Source: Coffea arabica
Taxonomy: Eukaryota > Streptophyta > Magnoliopsida > Gentianales > Rubiaceae
DNA length: 64,000 nucleotides
Assembly (NCBI RefSeq): GCF_036785885.1
Contig: NC_092320.1
Coordinates: forward strand, 15,997,557-16,061,556
Direction: 5' to 3'
Part shown: positions 12,683 to 25,402 of the stretch, one piece after another
Layout: each line of letters opens with the position of its first letter
Position numbering within the stretch: the stretch's first letter is position 1
Position numbers and translations under genes: made by a program
The notes under the pieces: generated by a model
What the model saw: only the letters and a program-made list of their open reading frames with translations
The model's database searches: none
Told to the model about the DNA's origin: nothing

Positions 12683-13455
12683 GTGACTTGTTAAGTGATT
12701 GACTTCGTAATTACATGATGATAACAGAATATTGTATAGGGAAATTACTATGTGGATAATATTACATCTAGATAGTACTTTGAAATAAAGTGTTTTTTGT
12801 TTATTTTTAATTTTTCTCATGATCATTTAGTTGAGTTAGATATTTATAATCTGTTCCCCTAAACAAACATCCTGCCTCCATCTATTAAAGTTAGTGAAGT
12901 TTCATTTTCGTACTATATACATGCTTTGTCATTTCAATTAGAGAAGAAAATACATTTTTTGTTTAACATGCATGCACTCACGTTTTGTTATATAGGGATT
13001 TAATATTTAAGAAATTGGCGCCTCCCACTTGAAAAATAGAAACTAATACGACAAATATATGTACTAACACAAATATTCTGTGCGTCCGAGTTCAAAGTGA
13101 GTTTAGGCTTTGAATATGCACTGATTTAGTTTAGGCATCCACAATATTTTAAGGGAGTTGAGTTTGATCAGTACGTCCGAGTTCATTGTGCCTATAGACT
13201 ACACTATCTAGAATTGTTTCACCTAAAGATTACTTTATAGCCAATGGTAGCTAGAGATTTCACATTCTCATTAAGTTTATTCTATCAATTGTTGTTTACC
13301 CTTCTCAATGATGAACAGAAACGTTACTTCTGTTGACAATAAAGTATGATACTTCTTCATTAAGTTCGAAAAGCATATTAAAAAAAAAAAAAAGAAAGGA
13401 AAAGAGTAACATGCCAAACGAGAACAGATAACCTTCGTTTCTTGGTTTTTTACAA

Positions 13456-13662
13456 TTAGTTTTTCTTATTGTGATTAATTACTAGGAAACTGATGAATGG
13501 GACGTAAAAAATGTCTGGTTCACACACAAACATATGGGCGGCAAAGGACATAAATGGAGGCAGAAAATAGCCTAACAAGAACAAAAAGGTCCCTAGTCTT
13601 CTATCTGTTCCGGCAATTCCTTTGGGATGTGAAAAACGCTGCTCCTCCTGTTCCAACTGCAA
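13456..13662. other. gene-free stretch between MITEs
   Basis: The sequence from about 12700 to 14257, including this segment, has only short open frames with no recognisable domain and no terminal repeats. I see nothing functional in it. Confidence 0.4.
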
Positions 13663-14266
13663 GTTGGAAGCCTGTCTCTCTTGCGCACCAGAAGAACTCC
13701 CAAGGTTGAAAATTGCTCATCATTTCAAATATTTTAGGAAGTACAAGGACCCAAAACCGGGACCAAATTCAATTGATGCTTTTACAAATCGATTTTGATA
13801 CGTGAACAATAAAGACGGGTACTTATTAATGACTATGGTAGGCACTATTCATCTGCACCACCCTATCATAGTTTAGACTTTAATCCCAGTTCATATCTTC
13901 ATCATTTACGTTCTAACAAAGAATAATTGCTGAGGCCCTCATCCCCAACTTTACTTCCTAGCCAGCCAGCAGAAAAAATTGACCATAATTCTTTCTGGAT
14001 CTATAATATATTATTCACTTTTCGAGATTGCACGAGTGTATAGTATAAATATAAGCTTCGAAAGGCGCGCCACTTGAAACTTGTATTCTGATCATCAAAC
14101 ATAGTTGTCCCCTGTACCGCAAAATCCCATGAATAAACAATTCAACATTACGGTTTTCTAAATTGAGAACTACCGCAAAAATATGTTCTCTTGTAAGTTT
14201 TTGCTAATTAACATGATAAAGATCAACCCTGCAAGAAGTGAGCCTAATTATACGTATTAACATGAA

Positions 14267-15086
14267 GGGATAATTTCAGAAACCTTCCTTGAGGTTTTTA
14301 ACAATTTCATTTAGCTCCCTCCAGGTTTTAAAAATTACGCATGCCTCTCTTGTCATTTAAAATGACAATACTATCTTTAAATATTTTAATGAAATTTCCT
14401 TGTTTGGTATGTTTATACACATAATGACTTTTAAAATTATTTTTTTATTCTATTTCCTTCTTATTCCTTTTTTTTTTTAAAATTTTTACCAATAAAATTG
14501 TAGAACTACCACCACTATTACCTATAGTTTCTATTATAACCAAATGTCAAACTAGTGATTTTTTGATGAATTAACTTTATATTGAATCCAATGTTTTTGC
14601 TGATCTTTGTTTTCTATATTTTGGTATTAAAACTAACGCTAAATCAAAAGGAAATGGCCCAAAACTACTACTAAATTATAATAATCTCACTACTAAAAAA
14701 ATTCTTAAACTCTAAATGAATTATTTCAATAATTTTTTCTATCTTATAAATTTAAATCCATAGTAAAATACCATCAAAAGTATTCTATCATAGTGATAAA
14801 ATTATTATTATAGTTGTTTATCAAATAGTATGTATAGGCATAAAAATTTGGCACATTTTTCTTATAATTATACTAGATAATCTTATAATTGTACGGGAAA
14901 GTAAATTAAAACTCATTATACAAGGGCATTTTTGGATATTCATTTAAAAATTTGACCAAGTCAATAATATTTTAAGGTTTTGTTACTAAAACTATTAAAT
15001 CAAAAGAGGTAGGTGTAATTTTTCAAATCTCAAGGGAGCTCAGTGAAATTGTCAGAAACCTCAGGGGAGGTTTCTGAAATTATCCC
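14267..15086. mobile_element. Mutator-type MITE with 9-bp target duplication
   Basis: The ends are GGGATAATTTCAGAAACC and its inverse GGTTTCTGAAATTATCCC. The terminal inverted repeats extend about 90 bp with a few mismatches. The flanks are TAACATGAA (14258-14266) and TAATATGAA (15087-15095), matching at 8 of 9 positions, the duplication length typical of Mutator-like transposons. The interior is A/T-rich with no transposase. The same terminal sequence recurs at 43740-43834. Confidence 0.75.
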
Positions 15087-16032
15087 TAATATGAAGTAAG
15101 ATCTTGCATTGCTTAATTTAATATAGTAATATACAAGTGTCATAGTGTATGTACATATGTGTATAATCCATACCAAAAGCTAGTTACTATCCAAGAAAAT
15201 GGAGTACAAATCTAAGTGCAAAACATTGTTTTAAGAATCTTTATAGTAAAATTTTGCAGTTAAACTTATCCTTCAAAAAAAAACAACTTATCCCCCAAAA
15301 AAAAAAAGGGACGAACAAGAAGTTTCTGGGCTTGTACAAGTTTACAAGATGGTAAAACCGGGCTCAAAAGTAGCCCATTTAGAACTTTGGTTTTGCACAG
15401 CTCAATCTTGTGAGTTGTTCATATACAGGGTCCAATGCTCATGCTCCAAAATCCCAATAAATCCCATGATTTAACCATTTTTAGCTAGATAGAACTTACT
15501 TACAAACTATTAGTCGTTGGACGATTGTCTGCTGGTGAAAACAATTTGAACCCAAGACTGAACCAACGGCCCAACTTTCGGATCCCTAGTACTGACAGTT
15601 TTTTTTTTTTTTTTTTTTAAAGCTAGAAAAGAGTGCAAGTGTGATAAAAAAAAAAAGGCCATTCAGGATTTTTGTTGAGAAAATTTTTTTTTTTAAAAAA
15701 AAAAAGTTTTCCAAACAGAAGTAATTAAGTTTTAATGAGATTATCAGTTTACCTATTGGGGTAATATGATGGAGTAGTAGTATAGAACAATTTTTTCTCA
15801 ACATAATAGCTTCTGCAAATGATGTGTAAAATTAAGTTTGAATTAATTTTTTTTTATCTGCTGGGAAGTTTTAACCCAAAATATTGGAAACATTATTAAA
15901 TAATGAATCCAAGCTGAATTAGAATCCTATGCACGAGAAGAAGTAGTGGAACGTTACGTTGTCAAGAAACGTCCAACAAAAGCCATTATTTTCTATATAA
16001 TCAGATGTAGAGAGATGAGATATTCAGAATGA

Positions 16033-16179
16033 GCCCCCGGGACTTGGTCTGGTGGCATGGGATTGCTGAAGAAGGGAATTGGTCCCTGGTTCGAGTCTCA
16101 TTGCCAGTAAGTTACGGGGGCGGGGGAATTAGTCTGCAGGTGCACTCTCTGCGGGACACCAAAAAAAAAAAAAAAAAAA
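16033..16179 (+). mobile_element. tRNA-derived SINE
   Basis: A 147-bp insertion. Its 5' part has an A-box-like TGGTCTGGTGGC near 16046 and a clear B box GGTTCGAGTCT near 16088, at the spacing of an internal Pol III promoter. A G-rich tRNA-unrelated body follows and ends in a run of 18-19 A at 16161-16179. The flanking 16-bp repeats GAGATATTCAGAATGA (16017-16032) and GAGATACTCAGAATGA (16180-16195) differ at one position and are the target duplication. The pure A-tail suggests a fairly recent insertion. Confidence 0.85.
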
Positions 16180-16195
16180 GAGATACTCAGAATGA

Positions 16196-18350
16196 AAGAA
16201 CTGGGGATTAATCTTCACCCTCATCACCATGAATGTGACATATTTCAAGTTCTTGAATATGTTGAAATACAATAATAATTCACTGTTTTTGAATTCAATC
16301 AGTTGCAAAATATATACAAAAGAAAGTTGAGAGATTTGTCATGTTGAAATGGACTCTTGAATCTTGCATGGCTTTAGCAGCAAGGTTACTATCTAGCATC
16401 TAGTGCAGCGGAAGATTAGGCTGTAGAACAGATTGCTGAATTGTTAAGCAAATTTTTTATGTAGTATAGGGGTGGACCCTGGAGACTTCACCGTAATTTT
16501 ATTGATGGAAAGGTTTTTGAAACTGCTTCCCATCCTATTACTTCATTGGTGGACCAGAGTTAGGCTAAACTGGCAAGACATAAATGGACTAAATTTTCAA
16601 AATGAGTGATTTTTTTTTTTTTTTATAAAATTAACTCTCAAAAGATGGCATTTTTCAAGCCTCTTCTCAAAGGATAAAATCCGCAATGCCTTGTTTCCTT
16701 AAAAGGCAGGGACATAGAATGCGTTATTTTATTTGTCTAAGCATCTTTTTTTTTTTTTTTTTGGAAATGTATTCAATAAATGCATTTTTTAAAAGACGCA
16801 TTTGGTGAACACATTATTTCAACTTCTCACTATTTGGGAAAACTTCTTTAAAACTACCAATATTTGAGAATTTGCTCTATCTTATAACAAAACTATAGTC
16901 AACTTTTAGTTCTTTTTTATTTGACAAAATGCTAAATTATATTCTCTCAATCTTTGTTTGGATAGCTTCTTATTTGCAAAATGTTTGATTTGGTTGCGTA
17001 ATAAATACGTTGTTAGTTATCTTTTTATTATTCCAATGATCATTTTTGTTTCACATACATTACATTACAAAAACTCTATGTTTTTATTCAAAAATTTTCA
17101 AATAATCTTATATCCAAACACACTTGTTTTATGAATATCTCGAAAGTAAGGCATAATTCATTCAACATGTAGATGAGTTGAAAACTACTTTATACGAAGT
17201 GTAAAGCAAATTTGTTTTTATCTCTGTAAAATCAAAGTAGCCTTAACTATTGCTTCAAATTTAATTTAGTTAATTTAGGTTTTATAAAGTGAACTTCCCG
17301 TTCTTCGGTTAATTGCTTTCCAAAAAATTTTCTTAGCCATAATATTTTTTTTAATGGCAAATCCCGTATATGGGGAGAGATGCCAACCTCTTATTTTATT
17401 AATAAATAAAATAAATAATACAAGAGTTTAAAGGGAGCCAAAAGGACTCCATAAACTCTTGTTCTTAGCCAAAATAGTTGTTTTCTTCCTTCATCTAATG
17501 AATGATTATTATTGTTTACTTTACCAGTACAAACACAAGAACTAAATACTGATAAGAAATTTTTATATTTTGTACCTTAGAGGCATAAGGTAAGCATACA
17601 AAATAGGAAAAGTAGATTCACTATAAGTTTCAAATACTATTATCCACATTCTGAATTATCGTACAACATCATTTGTATGATATTAAAAAAAATAATATTA
17701 TGATTTAATGGTAAAAATATTGTGAGTATATAGCAAATTTGGTGGAACATAACGGCATTAAGAATTGTTTATCAAAGTTGAATCCATAATTTACCAAAAA
17801 GCTCAAAATAAATCCAAAAAGAAAAAGAAAGCTCAAATATATTAAAAAATCAATATATCAAAGAGTTCGTATTTGAATAGTCTTTCTAACAACAATTGGT
17901 TAAGGAAATTGAAAATATAAAATATTCTATTAATAGGTAAACAATCAAATTTCACAAAAAAAAAATACCTAAGAGATGTTATATTTGAGTTAATAGAGTT
18001 ACGCGCAAAGTACGTGAACTGTTTCTAGTACATATAGAATTAGTAATTATGCTTTAGACATATATCAAGACGAGGAAGTGATTAATCTTCAATGTCATTG
18101 AACACTTTTATACAATTTTGATCGAGTCTTTACTTACTACTGTAAAGTTACTTATAATCAATACAAATCACTTGCCGCTTTGGAATATATATTTATATAT
18201 ATATATATGACACACATTCCATCGATGAAAGAAAGAACTTAAGATATTGTACTGCTTCAATAGTATTTGAAAAGAGAGTTGTAATAGGGAAGAAAATTAG
18301 AGGGTGAAAAGAAGGCAAATTACACTAGTAGCTATAACTTGGAATATGTC
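16196..18350. other. intergenic region, no gene recognised
   Basis: A/T-rich sequence with T-runs. A small perfect stem (CAAGAGTTTA ... TAAACTCTTG) lies at about 17421-17462. The last 150 bp before 18351 probably include the 3' UTR of the potassium transporter. Nothing else is supported. Confidence 0.5.
17421..17462. repeat. short inverted repeat (hairpin)
   Basis: ACAAGAGTTTA is followed about 20 bp later by its inverse TAAACTCTTGT, with a secondary GGAG/CTCC pairing inside. It could be a small foldback remnant. There is no flanking evidence of function. Confidence 0.45.
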
Positions 18351-21300
18351 CTACAGCTCGTAAGTCATCCCAACTTTGAGCATTCGCTTTTGAGGAATAT
18401 CGAACACCTCATTGCTTTGCCTCAAGTTCCTCTTCAAGAAGTTAAATGCATAATCTATCAAAATCCTCTTCCCTAAGCTAGCTCCTTTTCCTGCCACCAC
18501 CTCTTGTTCCCCTACAAAATGAACAATGCCTGCACGCCATGCCTCTTCCAGTACTTCAATGTCTCTTTTCACTGCCTCCTGATCATGGTCAACATTTTCA
18601 CCATTGCCTGATCCATCACCGTCCATTTCTTCATGGTTTCCCTGAGATTCTTCAACAATAGAAAACTTGTAGTCTTCCTTTATAAACTCACCCAGCCTTT
18701 CAACCAGCAATTTCTCAAAGGGCTCTTGCTCGTTACGCACATCTGTGTATCCATATCTCACCACACAGCGGAACACATTCAGATCATTAGGCCTTACTCT
18801 ACGAAAAAGGAACCTCTCTTCCATTGGAACTTTGCTGATAGGCAACGATTTGATGGATACAAAAACCAGGACGGAGGGGAGTGCTGGTACATTTTCGACA
18901 TAATGCTTAAAAATTGGTGGGATGCCATGGACAAGTTCTGAATAGAAGATTGCAAGCCCAGGCAGGCGGTAAGAGTTTGTATCGATGATTACCTCCTTTA
19001 GCTTCTCTGGAGAGACCTTGTGATCTAACTCAAAGTAGTACTTCTTCCTATAAACGTAGTTCCAAGTGAACATGATGGACATAAGGAACATCGCAAAAGC
19101 TACTGGCAAGTAGCCGCCCTGATCAAACTTGTAGAGAACCGAACTTAGGTAGACAAGCTCCACTGATGCAATGACCAGAACATACAAAATAACAAGAAGA
19201 ATCTTGGTTTTCCATATCATAATCATGATGAGCACTAGAAATGCTGATGTGAGGGTCATCACGAAAACCACAGCTATCCCTGCATTGAGTAAATGGTACT
19301 AGAACATCAGACGCTGAACTAAGATTCGAAAACTTTCTTTCCTGGAAAAAAGGAAACGAGAAAAAAGAAGACCTACCATATGCGTTGCCGATTTTGACTG
19401 TATTCTTAAATGCAAGAGTGACAGCTACACAAGCCACCATCAAAAGGTAATTGATTTCGGGTATGTAAACTTGGCCTTCATACTTGCTTGATGTATGAAC
19501 AATTTTCACCCGAGGAAAGCATCCCAGTGATAGTGATTGTTGAATTATCGAAAAAGTACCAGAGATCATCGCTTGACTTGCTATGATTGCAGCAAAGATA
19601 GCCACCACAAACATTGGCCAATACATGGGACCTGTATTACAAATTTCGTACCTACTTAGCAATTATAAGCATATAATTGCCCTTTCCTCCATCCCTGGAA
19701 GTCCAATTCTATATTAAGGATAGGTATGGCAATCAAATTTATGAATTGTCATGCATGACTGGCTTCCATACTTCGTTGAGCCAATATTACTGGGGAGCTT
19801 TTTATTCATGCATAATAAAATGTGATGCAATTTCTAATTTGGAGAAGAAAAAGAAAGAAAGAAAAGACAAAAAAAAAAAGGATTGAAATCTAATAGTCAA
19901 ATTTATCGACCTGGAATAGACTTGAAGAAGGCATCGGAAACATCTGAGTTGTTCTTGCGAAGATACGCAGCCTGTCCTGTGTATGCTAATATAAGTGCAG
20001 GGTAAGTCACAGCACACGTGCTGATTCGTATGGATCGAACACTGAAGTGACCAACATCAGCAAATAATGCTTCAGTTCCTGCATTTTGTGGTAGGTAATT
20101 CAGGAAAAGATGTTCAGAGAATAGAGCAACATTTCCTTTTGAGGTATCCAATTCTATGGAGAGAAATACAAGCTGACCTGTTGTACAAAGAACCACTCCC
20201 CCAAGGGAAATCCAAGCATTTTTATGATTTCTTCTGAAGTAGTCTAAGATGTATTTTGGGTTCAGAGCTTTGATAACCAGAGGATCATACTTGATGAAGT
20301 TGTAGATGCCAATGCCAGCAATGAATATGAACCAAACAAAGATTATAGGAGCGAACGCGTAGCCAACTTTGTCCGTTCCCATTCTTTGAAACATAAATAG
20401 GAAGACTAAAATTCCAACTGATATCCATACAATCCTCTCTACAAGAACAAAACTCAATTTCTTGAGAACAAAATAAGTACCTCAAGCTTTACAAACCCAA
20501 AAATAATAAATGATATAGTTACTGAAGTACGAATACAAACCATTGGATTCAACATAGATAAATGCATGTTGCACATGTAAAATTTTTTTAAAATGCAGTA
20601 TACATACAACACATTGTAATGTTGTTGATATTGCAGAAAGAAGGCAAGCAAGAAACACATAGTGATATTATTGATACAACACAAAAGTTTTAAGTTAATT
20701 TCTGAGTTCAATAGTACCTTCTGTCATGGCAGAGGTAGCTTCTTTGATCCCTCCTACTGCTGATAAAACTGCATTTTTACAAATTGAATGTCAGAGAACA
20801 TGTTAATCTTTGACAGTACAAATTGTTCAAATTTCATAAAGTTGAGTGAGGGGAAATTAATCAGTATTATGAGGCCTAGTTGGAAATAGAATTCAAGCTG
20901 GCTAGAGCTATTGAGATACTCGAGCCCAATAAGGACCACATACGTATGGTTTGCAGTGCCCCAGCAGTTGTACTATCCCACTTACTGCAGCTGAATCAAT
21001 GGCATTACCCTATTATACATGCGAGTAAATAGTAACTTTCACAGAACCCATGTGCATTTGATTTTTTTTTTTCTTTGGGATGTTTATTTTTGGGGGTTGG
21101 GGTTGTTTGGTTGGGGGGGGGGGCTCGGAAGGAATGAAAACCGAACAAAATTTCATGATCAACTTGCTAATGTTGCTGTCAGTTGAGTGGGTCTTGGAAG
21201 CAAACTCGAAGGGAATTGAAATCTGATCAAAATTTCATGATCAACTCGCTATTGTTGCTATCAGTTGAGTGGATCTTGGAGACAAAATATATCAAAATTA

Positions 21301-23308
21301 TATTTACAGTACTTATATATTATATGTCAACCAACTCTCTTTATACGAGTTGGCTATCAAGTAAAATATAAAATAATAATAAAATTCAAAAGGTTCGGAG
21401 TAGTGCACTTCTAGAGGTCGAATCCTCTTCCTCTAATTCTCGCTGGTCTAATTGGATCCTCTCCTAGGCGGATGCTATTACATGCCAATTACATAGGTAG
21501 AATAATAGGAATAATACCATGTACCTATTCGCAGCGCATATGGTACTTATTCATAAAGAGATGTAAAACTGCAAATAGGTAATACTAATTATTTTAGAAC
21601 AGCTTAAAGTCGCATGAGAATGAGGTAAAGGAAGAACATACCTGAAATTGAAGGAGTGAGAATACCATCCCCAATCACCATGGATGTACCAAGCATTGTG
21701 ATTATTAGGAGGAAAAATTTGGCAAATTTACTTTTTTCTAGCTTGGATTTGAATATGGATGCTCTTAGCAACCGATGATTTTCCAGCTGAAAAGTCGAAA
21801 CATCTTGATCTGCTGGTTCTTGACTTGGGATCAATCCAATCTTGGCATGACGACATATCAAAGAATACATTGCGAATGTTCCACCTAAATACATAAGACA
21901 AAAATTTTTTGTATGTAAAAATAAGTGAATAAGTGATGAAATGATGTAAATGTTAAAGATTTAAAATGATTATCTTCATTTACAAAAATAAATTTTATCT
22001 TTCAATAACTTCCAACAACTTTATTAAAAGTTTCCAAGCGAAATATTAATTCGATAGCCAGAACTTTGATATTAAAAGTGTCCTTGGTTTAACATTCCCC
22101 AAATCCACATAACAAAAGCGTTTCTTTTCTTCTATGACTATGCATATTTCGGTCACAGAAGCAGTACGTATGCAAGATATCTCTTCAAATCTTCTCAATT
22201 ATGAGTGACACAAATCTGCACTTAACACTAATCACGGTAACCTACAAAAGGAAAACATTATAGACAGTATGTACAATGTCTAAAAATTAAACTCCACTTT
22301 TTTTTTTTTTTTGGTAACACCAATTTTTATTTTCCTTGTGAAAACCCTTTCCATTTGTTATTTTCTCTTGAAAAAGAAACTTGCAAGAATTCGTTTCAAA
22401 CTGCTCTGATGAAGTAAAAACAGCTGCCGAGTGAAGAAAGTTCAAAACTTATTTAAAGAAATAGCTGCTAGGTCTTGCCTTCTCCATTGTCGGTTGCGCG
22501 TAGCACAATGAATACGTACTTGATGAGGGGGATCAAAGTGATGGTGTACAAAATCAAAGAGAGAACAGCAAGTATATCATCGTTATGGTTAATTCCCCCT
22601 GGAAAGGTGCTGGAAAGTACGTATAAAGGCGATGTCCCAATGTCTCCATAGACCACACCAATGCTTTGGAAAGCCAAATGCAAGGTTACTAACCATCCTC
22701 CATTCTTCAAATTGCAATAAATAGCAAGCGAAAAAAAAAGGGTTTATTTAGACAAACAATTCCCAATAACTCACAAAAAGAACAAAGATAAATCAAATCA
22801 TATCAACCTCAAAAGTCTTTAAATCGCAGTATAAATAACTTTTTAATCGCGAAGAATAGATGGTTGAGTTGCTTACCACTCGTGCTCGCTTCTGACTCTA
22901 AGTTAGAGTAATACAAGCATATTTGTATTAGCATAAAACATAGATGTGTGTATTTATATATATGTCAATAGGTAATCGATTTCTTGTTTCTAAACTCTTT
23001 GGATCACTTTAAATCGATCATAGATCAAACATATATCGCCCCCAAAAGCGAAAAAATAAAATAAAATGAAAAGAAATTACTGTCTTGGAACAACAAACCT
23101 TGGAGCTATGGTGATTAATGGGATGAAGCTTGTTGGCTTCAACGTCCAAGGAGTCATATCTTGAGAATTTCCGGCAAGAAAGTTTCTGCTCTTTGAGCTG
23201 TATTTGGGATGGAGGACTTTCACCGCTGCTTATTTCATTGGTGATTTTAGTCTCATGAGTGTTGGTTTCTTGAGTGGCAACCTCTTCAGCAATACTACTA
23301 GTAGACAT
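18351..23308 (-). CDS. HAK5: HAK5-like high-affinity K+ transporter (HAK/KUP/KT family)
   Basis: Eight exons: 23308-23099, 22704-22479, 21884-21642, 20768-20718, 20438-20178, 20078-19911, 19631-19377 and 19279-18351. All joins keep frame and give 780 aa, close to Arabidopsis HAK5. The polar N-terminus (about 70 residues) is followed by the family signature [13 protein letters not shown] (residues 87-99), then [81 protein letters not shown] and [12 protein letters not shown], and a C-terminal cytosolic domain ending GMTYEL. The family are plasma-membrane K+/H+ symporters with 10 or more membrane segments. The sequence fits cluster I (HAK5), the K+-starvation-induced uptake group. Intron 2 begins with GC, not GT. 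An alternative in-frame ATG lies 12 nt upstream at 23320. An acidic segment of about 35 residues ([17 protein letters not shown]) sits in the C-terminal domain. Confidence 0.93.
21146..21297. repeat. two-copy tandem repeat, 82-bp period, in HAK intron 3
   Basis: CAAAATTTCATGATCAAC followed by GTTGCT.TCAGTTGAGTGG.TCTTGGA occurs at 21146 and again at 21228 with a few substitutions. It lies in the intron between exons 3 and 4 of the K+ transporter, and is a local duplication. Confidence 0.7.
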
Positions 23309-23393
23309 TTTTATCCACATACAGATTCTAGTGGGAGAAGGGCTGAGAGATTTAGTCAGCCAGGCTGAGGAAGTATCAAGGAAAGGAGAAGCG

Positions 23394-23400
23394 ATTTATA
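23394..23400 (-). promoter_or_regulatory. TATA box of the K+ transporter gene
   Basis: TATAAAT on the minus strand, 86 bp upstream of the ATG at 23308. That spacing predicts a 5' UTR of about 55 nt. No other TATA-like motif lies closer. Confidence 0.45.
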
Positions 23401-23551
23401 TTTACACGCCGTCGCCATGCATGAATGAGCTTTTTTGGGATACCACACGGTTCCTCCGTGGATCAAAACTGCCCATATTTATATCATCAGCAGGATTCAT
23501 GAGTGGGAAAAAGGTTTTCTCCTTATATGGATTCATTTGGCTAGTGTGATT

Positions 23552-23725
23552 TTTTTTTTTTTGTCGTAACGGCACATGTCTAGCCTACTCCTACTCCTAC
23601 GGGAGCGGAGGGAATCTACTATATAAGGAGGCCCAACTAAGTGTAACGGCACATATCTAGCCTACTCCTACTCCTACGAAGGCGGGGAAGGGGGGAATCT
23701 ACTCTATAAAGAGACTCAGATCTCA
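23552..23725. repeat. tandemly duplicated GC-rich repeat upstream of the K+ transporter
   Basis: After a T-run, the block GTAACGGCACAT.TCTAGCCTACTCCTACTCCTACG...GGAATCTACT.TATAA starts at about 23567 and again at about 23643, a period near 77 bp. It is more GC-rich than its surroundings. A T-run at one edge followed by GTCG is also seen at about 26976, so both could be minus-strand SINE or LINE tails, but I see no target duplication. Confidence 0.5.
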
Positions 23726-25402
23726 TATTGAAGCACATTAATGTGGTGGCTAACTCCTCTAGATGGAGTTGGTTGGCTGGTTTGGGATTTGATTGAAAAA
23801 AGTTTGACTAGCTTTACCTAGTACGCGTACAAGTCGCGTAAAGAAAATTGAATTAACATCATTCATCAACAATTTCGCGAATTAAGCTTGCCGTTTTAAT
23901 GCTTGGTATGCAATCTTCTTCTTTTCTTTCTTTTTTTTTTTTTTTGTCATGTTGTGGAGTAGGTATACAGATATTTTATCACGTCATATGTTTCTAATTT
24001 TCGATCTATTTTAGAAATGTCTTTTGTCATTGTTCTTTTCTTGTTATTGCTAAGTTATATAAAGTGTGTCTGGATAGTAAATTACATACACAAATTTATC
24101 TGTTTACATTATAAACATATTTTTTAATTATTTTTTTAATCTCATATACATCACAATAAAGAAGTGCTACAGTATTTTAAAAGCAATTATTCCAAATAAT
24201 CTTCTATCCAAACATTATATACTACTTGTTTTCTTTCTTTTTATGGGAGCCCCGGCACAATTATGAGGACAATTCAGACTTTTTAGTATGGTAGGTGTAC
24301 TAATACTTATCTGCAGACACGTACAAAGAAAAAGAAAAGGAAATAGTTATTTGTAGACGCGTTAAAAAAAAAAAAAGGGATTAAATTAGATTTGGTTATT
24401 TACGGGGCTTTGCTATCAGGGTGAATGTGTAAAATAGGCAGGTAGAACTTGACAGATATTTTACACTGATTAGTACGATTTAGGAGCAGTCAATTCCGAA
24501 TCCAGTCATTTTTGGCTAATAAATTTGTACCATTAAAAAACTACAAAAAGGAAAAAATAAAAGAAAATGAATTGGTAGTCAAATTTAACAATTGCTTTTA
24601 ACAATTGTGATCATATACATTTTTGTTTTCCAAATTTACCCAGAGAGTGATTATAACATGCCTTGCATTGAAGCGCTTAGGAATTATCCGGTCATAAAAG
24701 ACAACAATATCAAGAATGGATTCTGGACTCAAAAAAGAAAAAAAGGGGTGCGCACACACACTTTTCTTTGTATGAATGTATTTTACAGCCTCTTGAGGCC
24801 TTTGAAGGCAATTCTTCACCATTTTCCCAAAAAAAAAAATTTTTTTTTTTTGCTCCAACCCTAGCTTGTTTTGTGATAAGAATAAAATGGACACATTCCT
24901 TTTTTTTTTTTTTTCACACTTCATGGAAGCATTGTTATTATTATTATTATTATTATTATTTTGTTTACAAATGCGAGTTTCGATGTGCTTGGGATCGATA
25001 TATTTTATATGTTGCAACAATATTATTGGTTGTTTAATTCAATTATAAAAAGTCCAATTAATTAAATGGTTACATCTCCAATTCTTTTGAAAAAAATTCA
25101 TGGTCGCTACAAATTACACTGTTCAAATCCTTACTCATGAGAGTCTATGCCCCTCAAGGGAAGTGCCTATATTGAACAGTCCCTTAGAACCTTGTAAATT
25201 GTTTCAAAACATTTGACCATGGATGATACAAAAAACAACCCTTCCCTGAATTTGTGTTTCAAAATACATATCATAAGCCAAAAACTTAGAAGCAAAAAAA
25301 AAAAAAAAAAAGACAAGAAAAGGTTTTAATTACCAGAATTTGTCAAAGTGAAAAAGGGGCATTGACTATGAAAATAGTGACTGGCTAGTGTATTAAGTTT
25401 AA
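23726..25402. other. intergenic region between the SDR and K+ transporter genes
   Basis: No gene recognised. It contains homopolymer A and T runs, a TTA trinucleotide run at about 24936-24961, and short open frames of low complexity. The first 100 bp before 25403 may be the 3' UTR of the minus-strand reductase. Confidence 0.5.
24936..24961. repeat. (TTA)n microsatellite
   Basis: About nine TTA units in intergenic sequence. The short open frames with runs of Asn, Leu or Tyr in this stretch are products of the repeat. Confidence 0.8.

Noticed and set aside
21395..21480. possible tRNA-derived SINE in HAK intron 3 (GGTCGAATCCT resembles a B box)
   Set aside because: No A box, poly(A) tail or target duplication could be identified.
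24598..25020. 140-residue open frame with Asn runs
   Set aside because: It spans the TTA microsatellite and A/T homopolymers; composition only.
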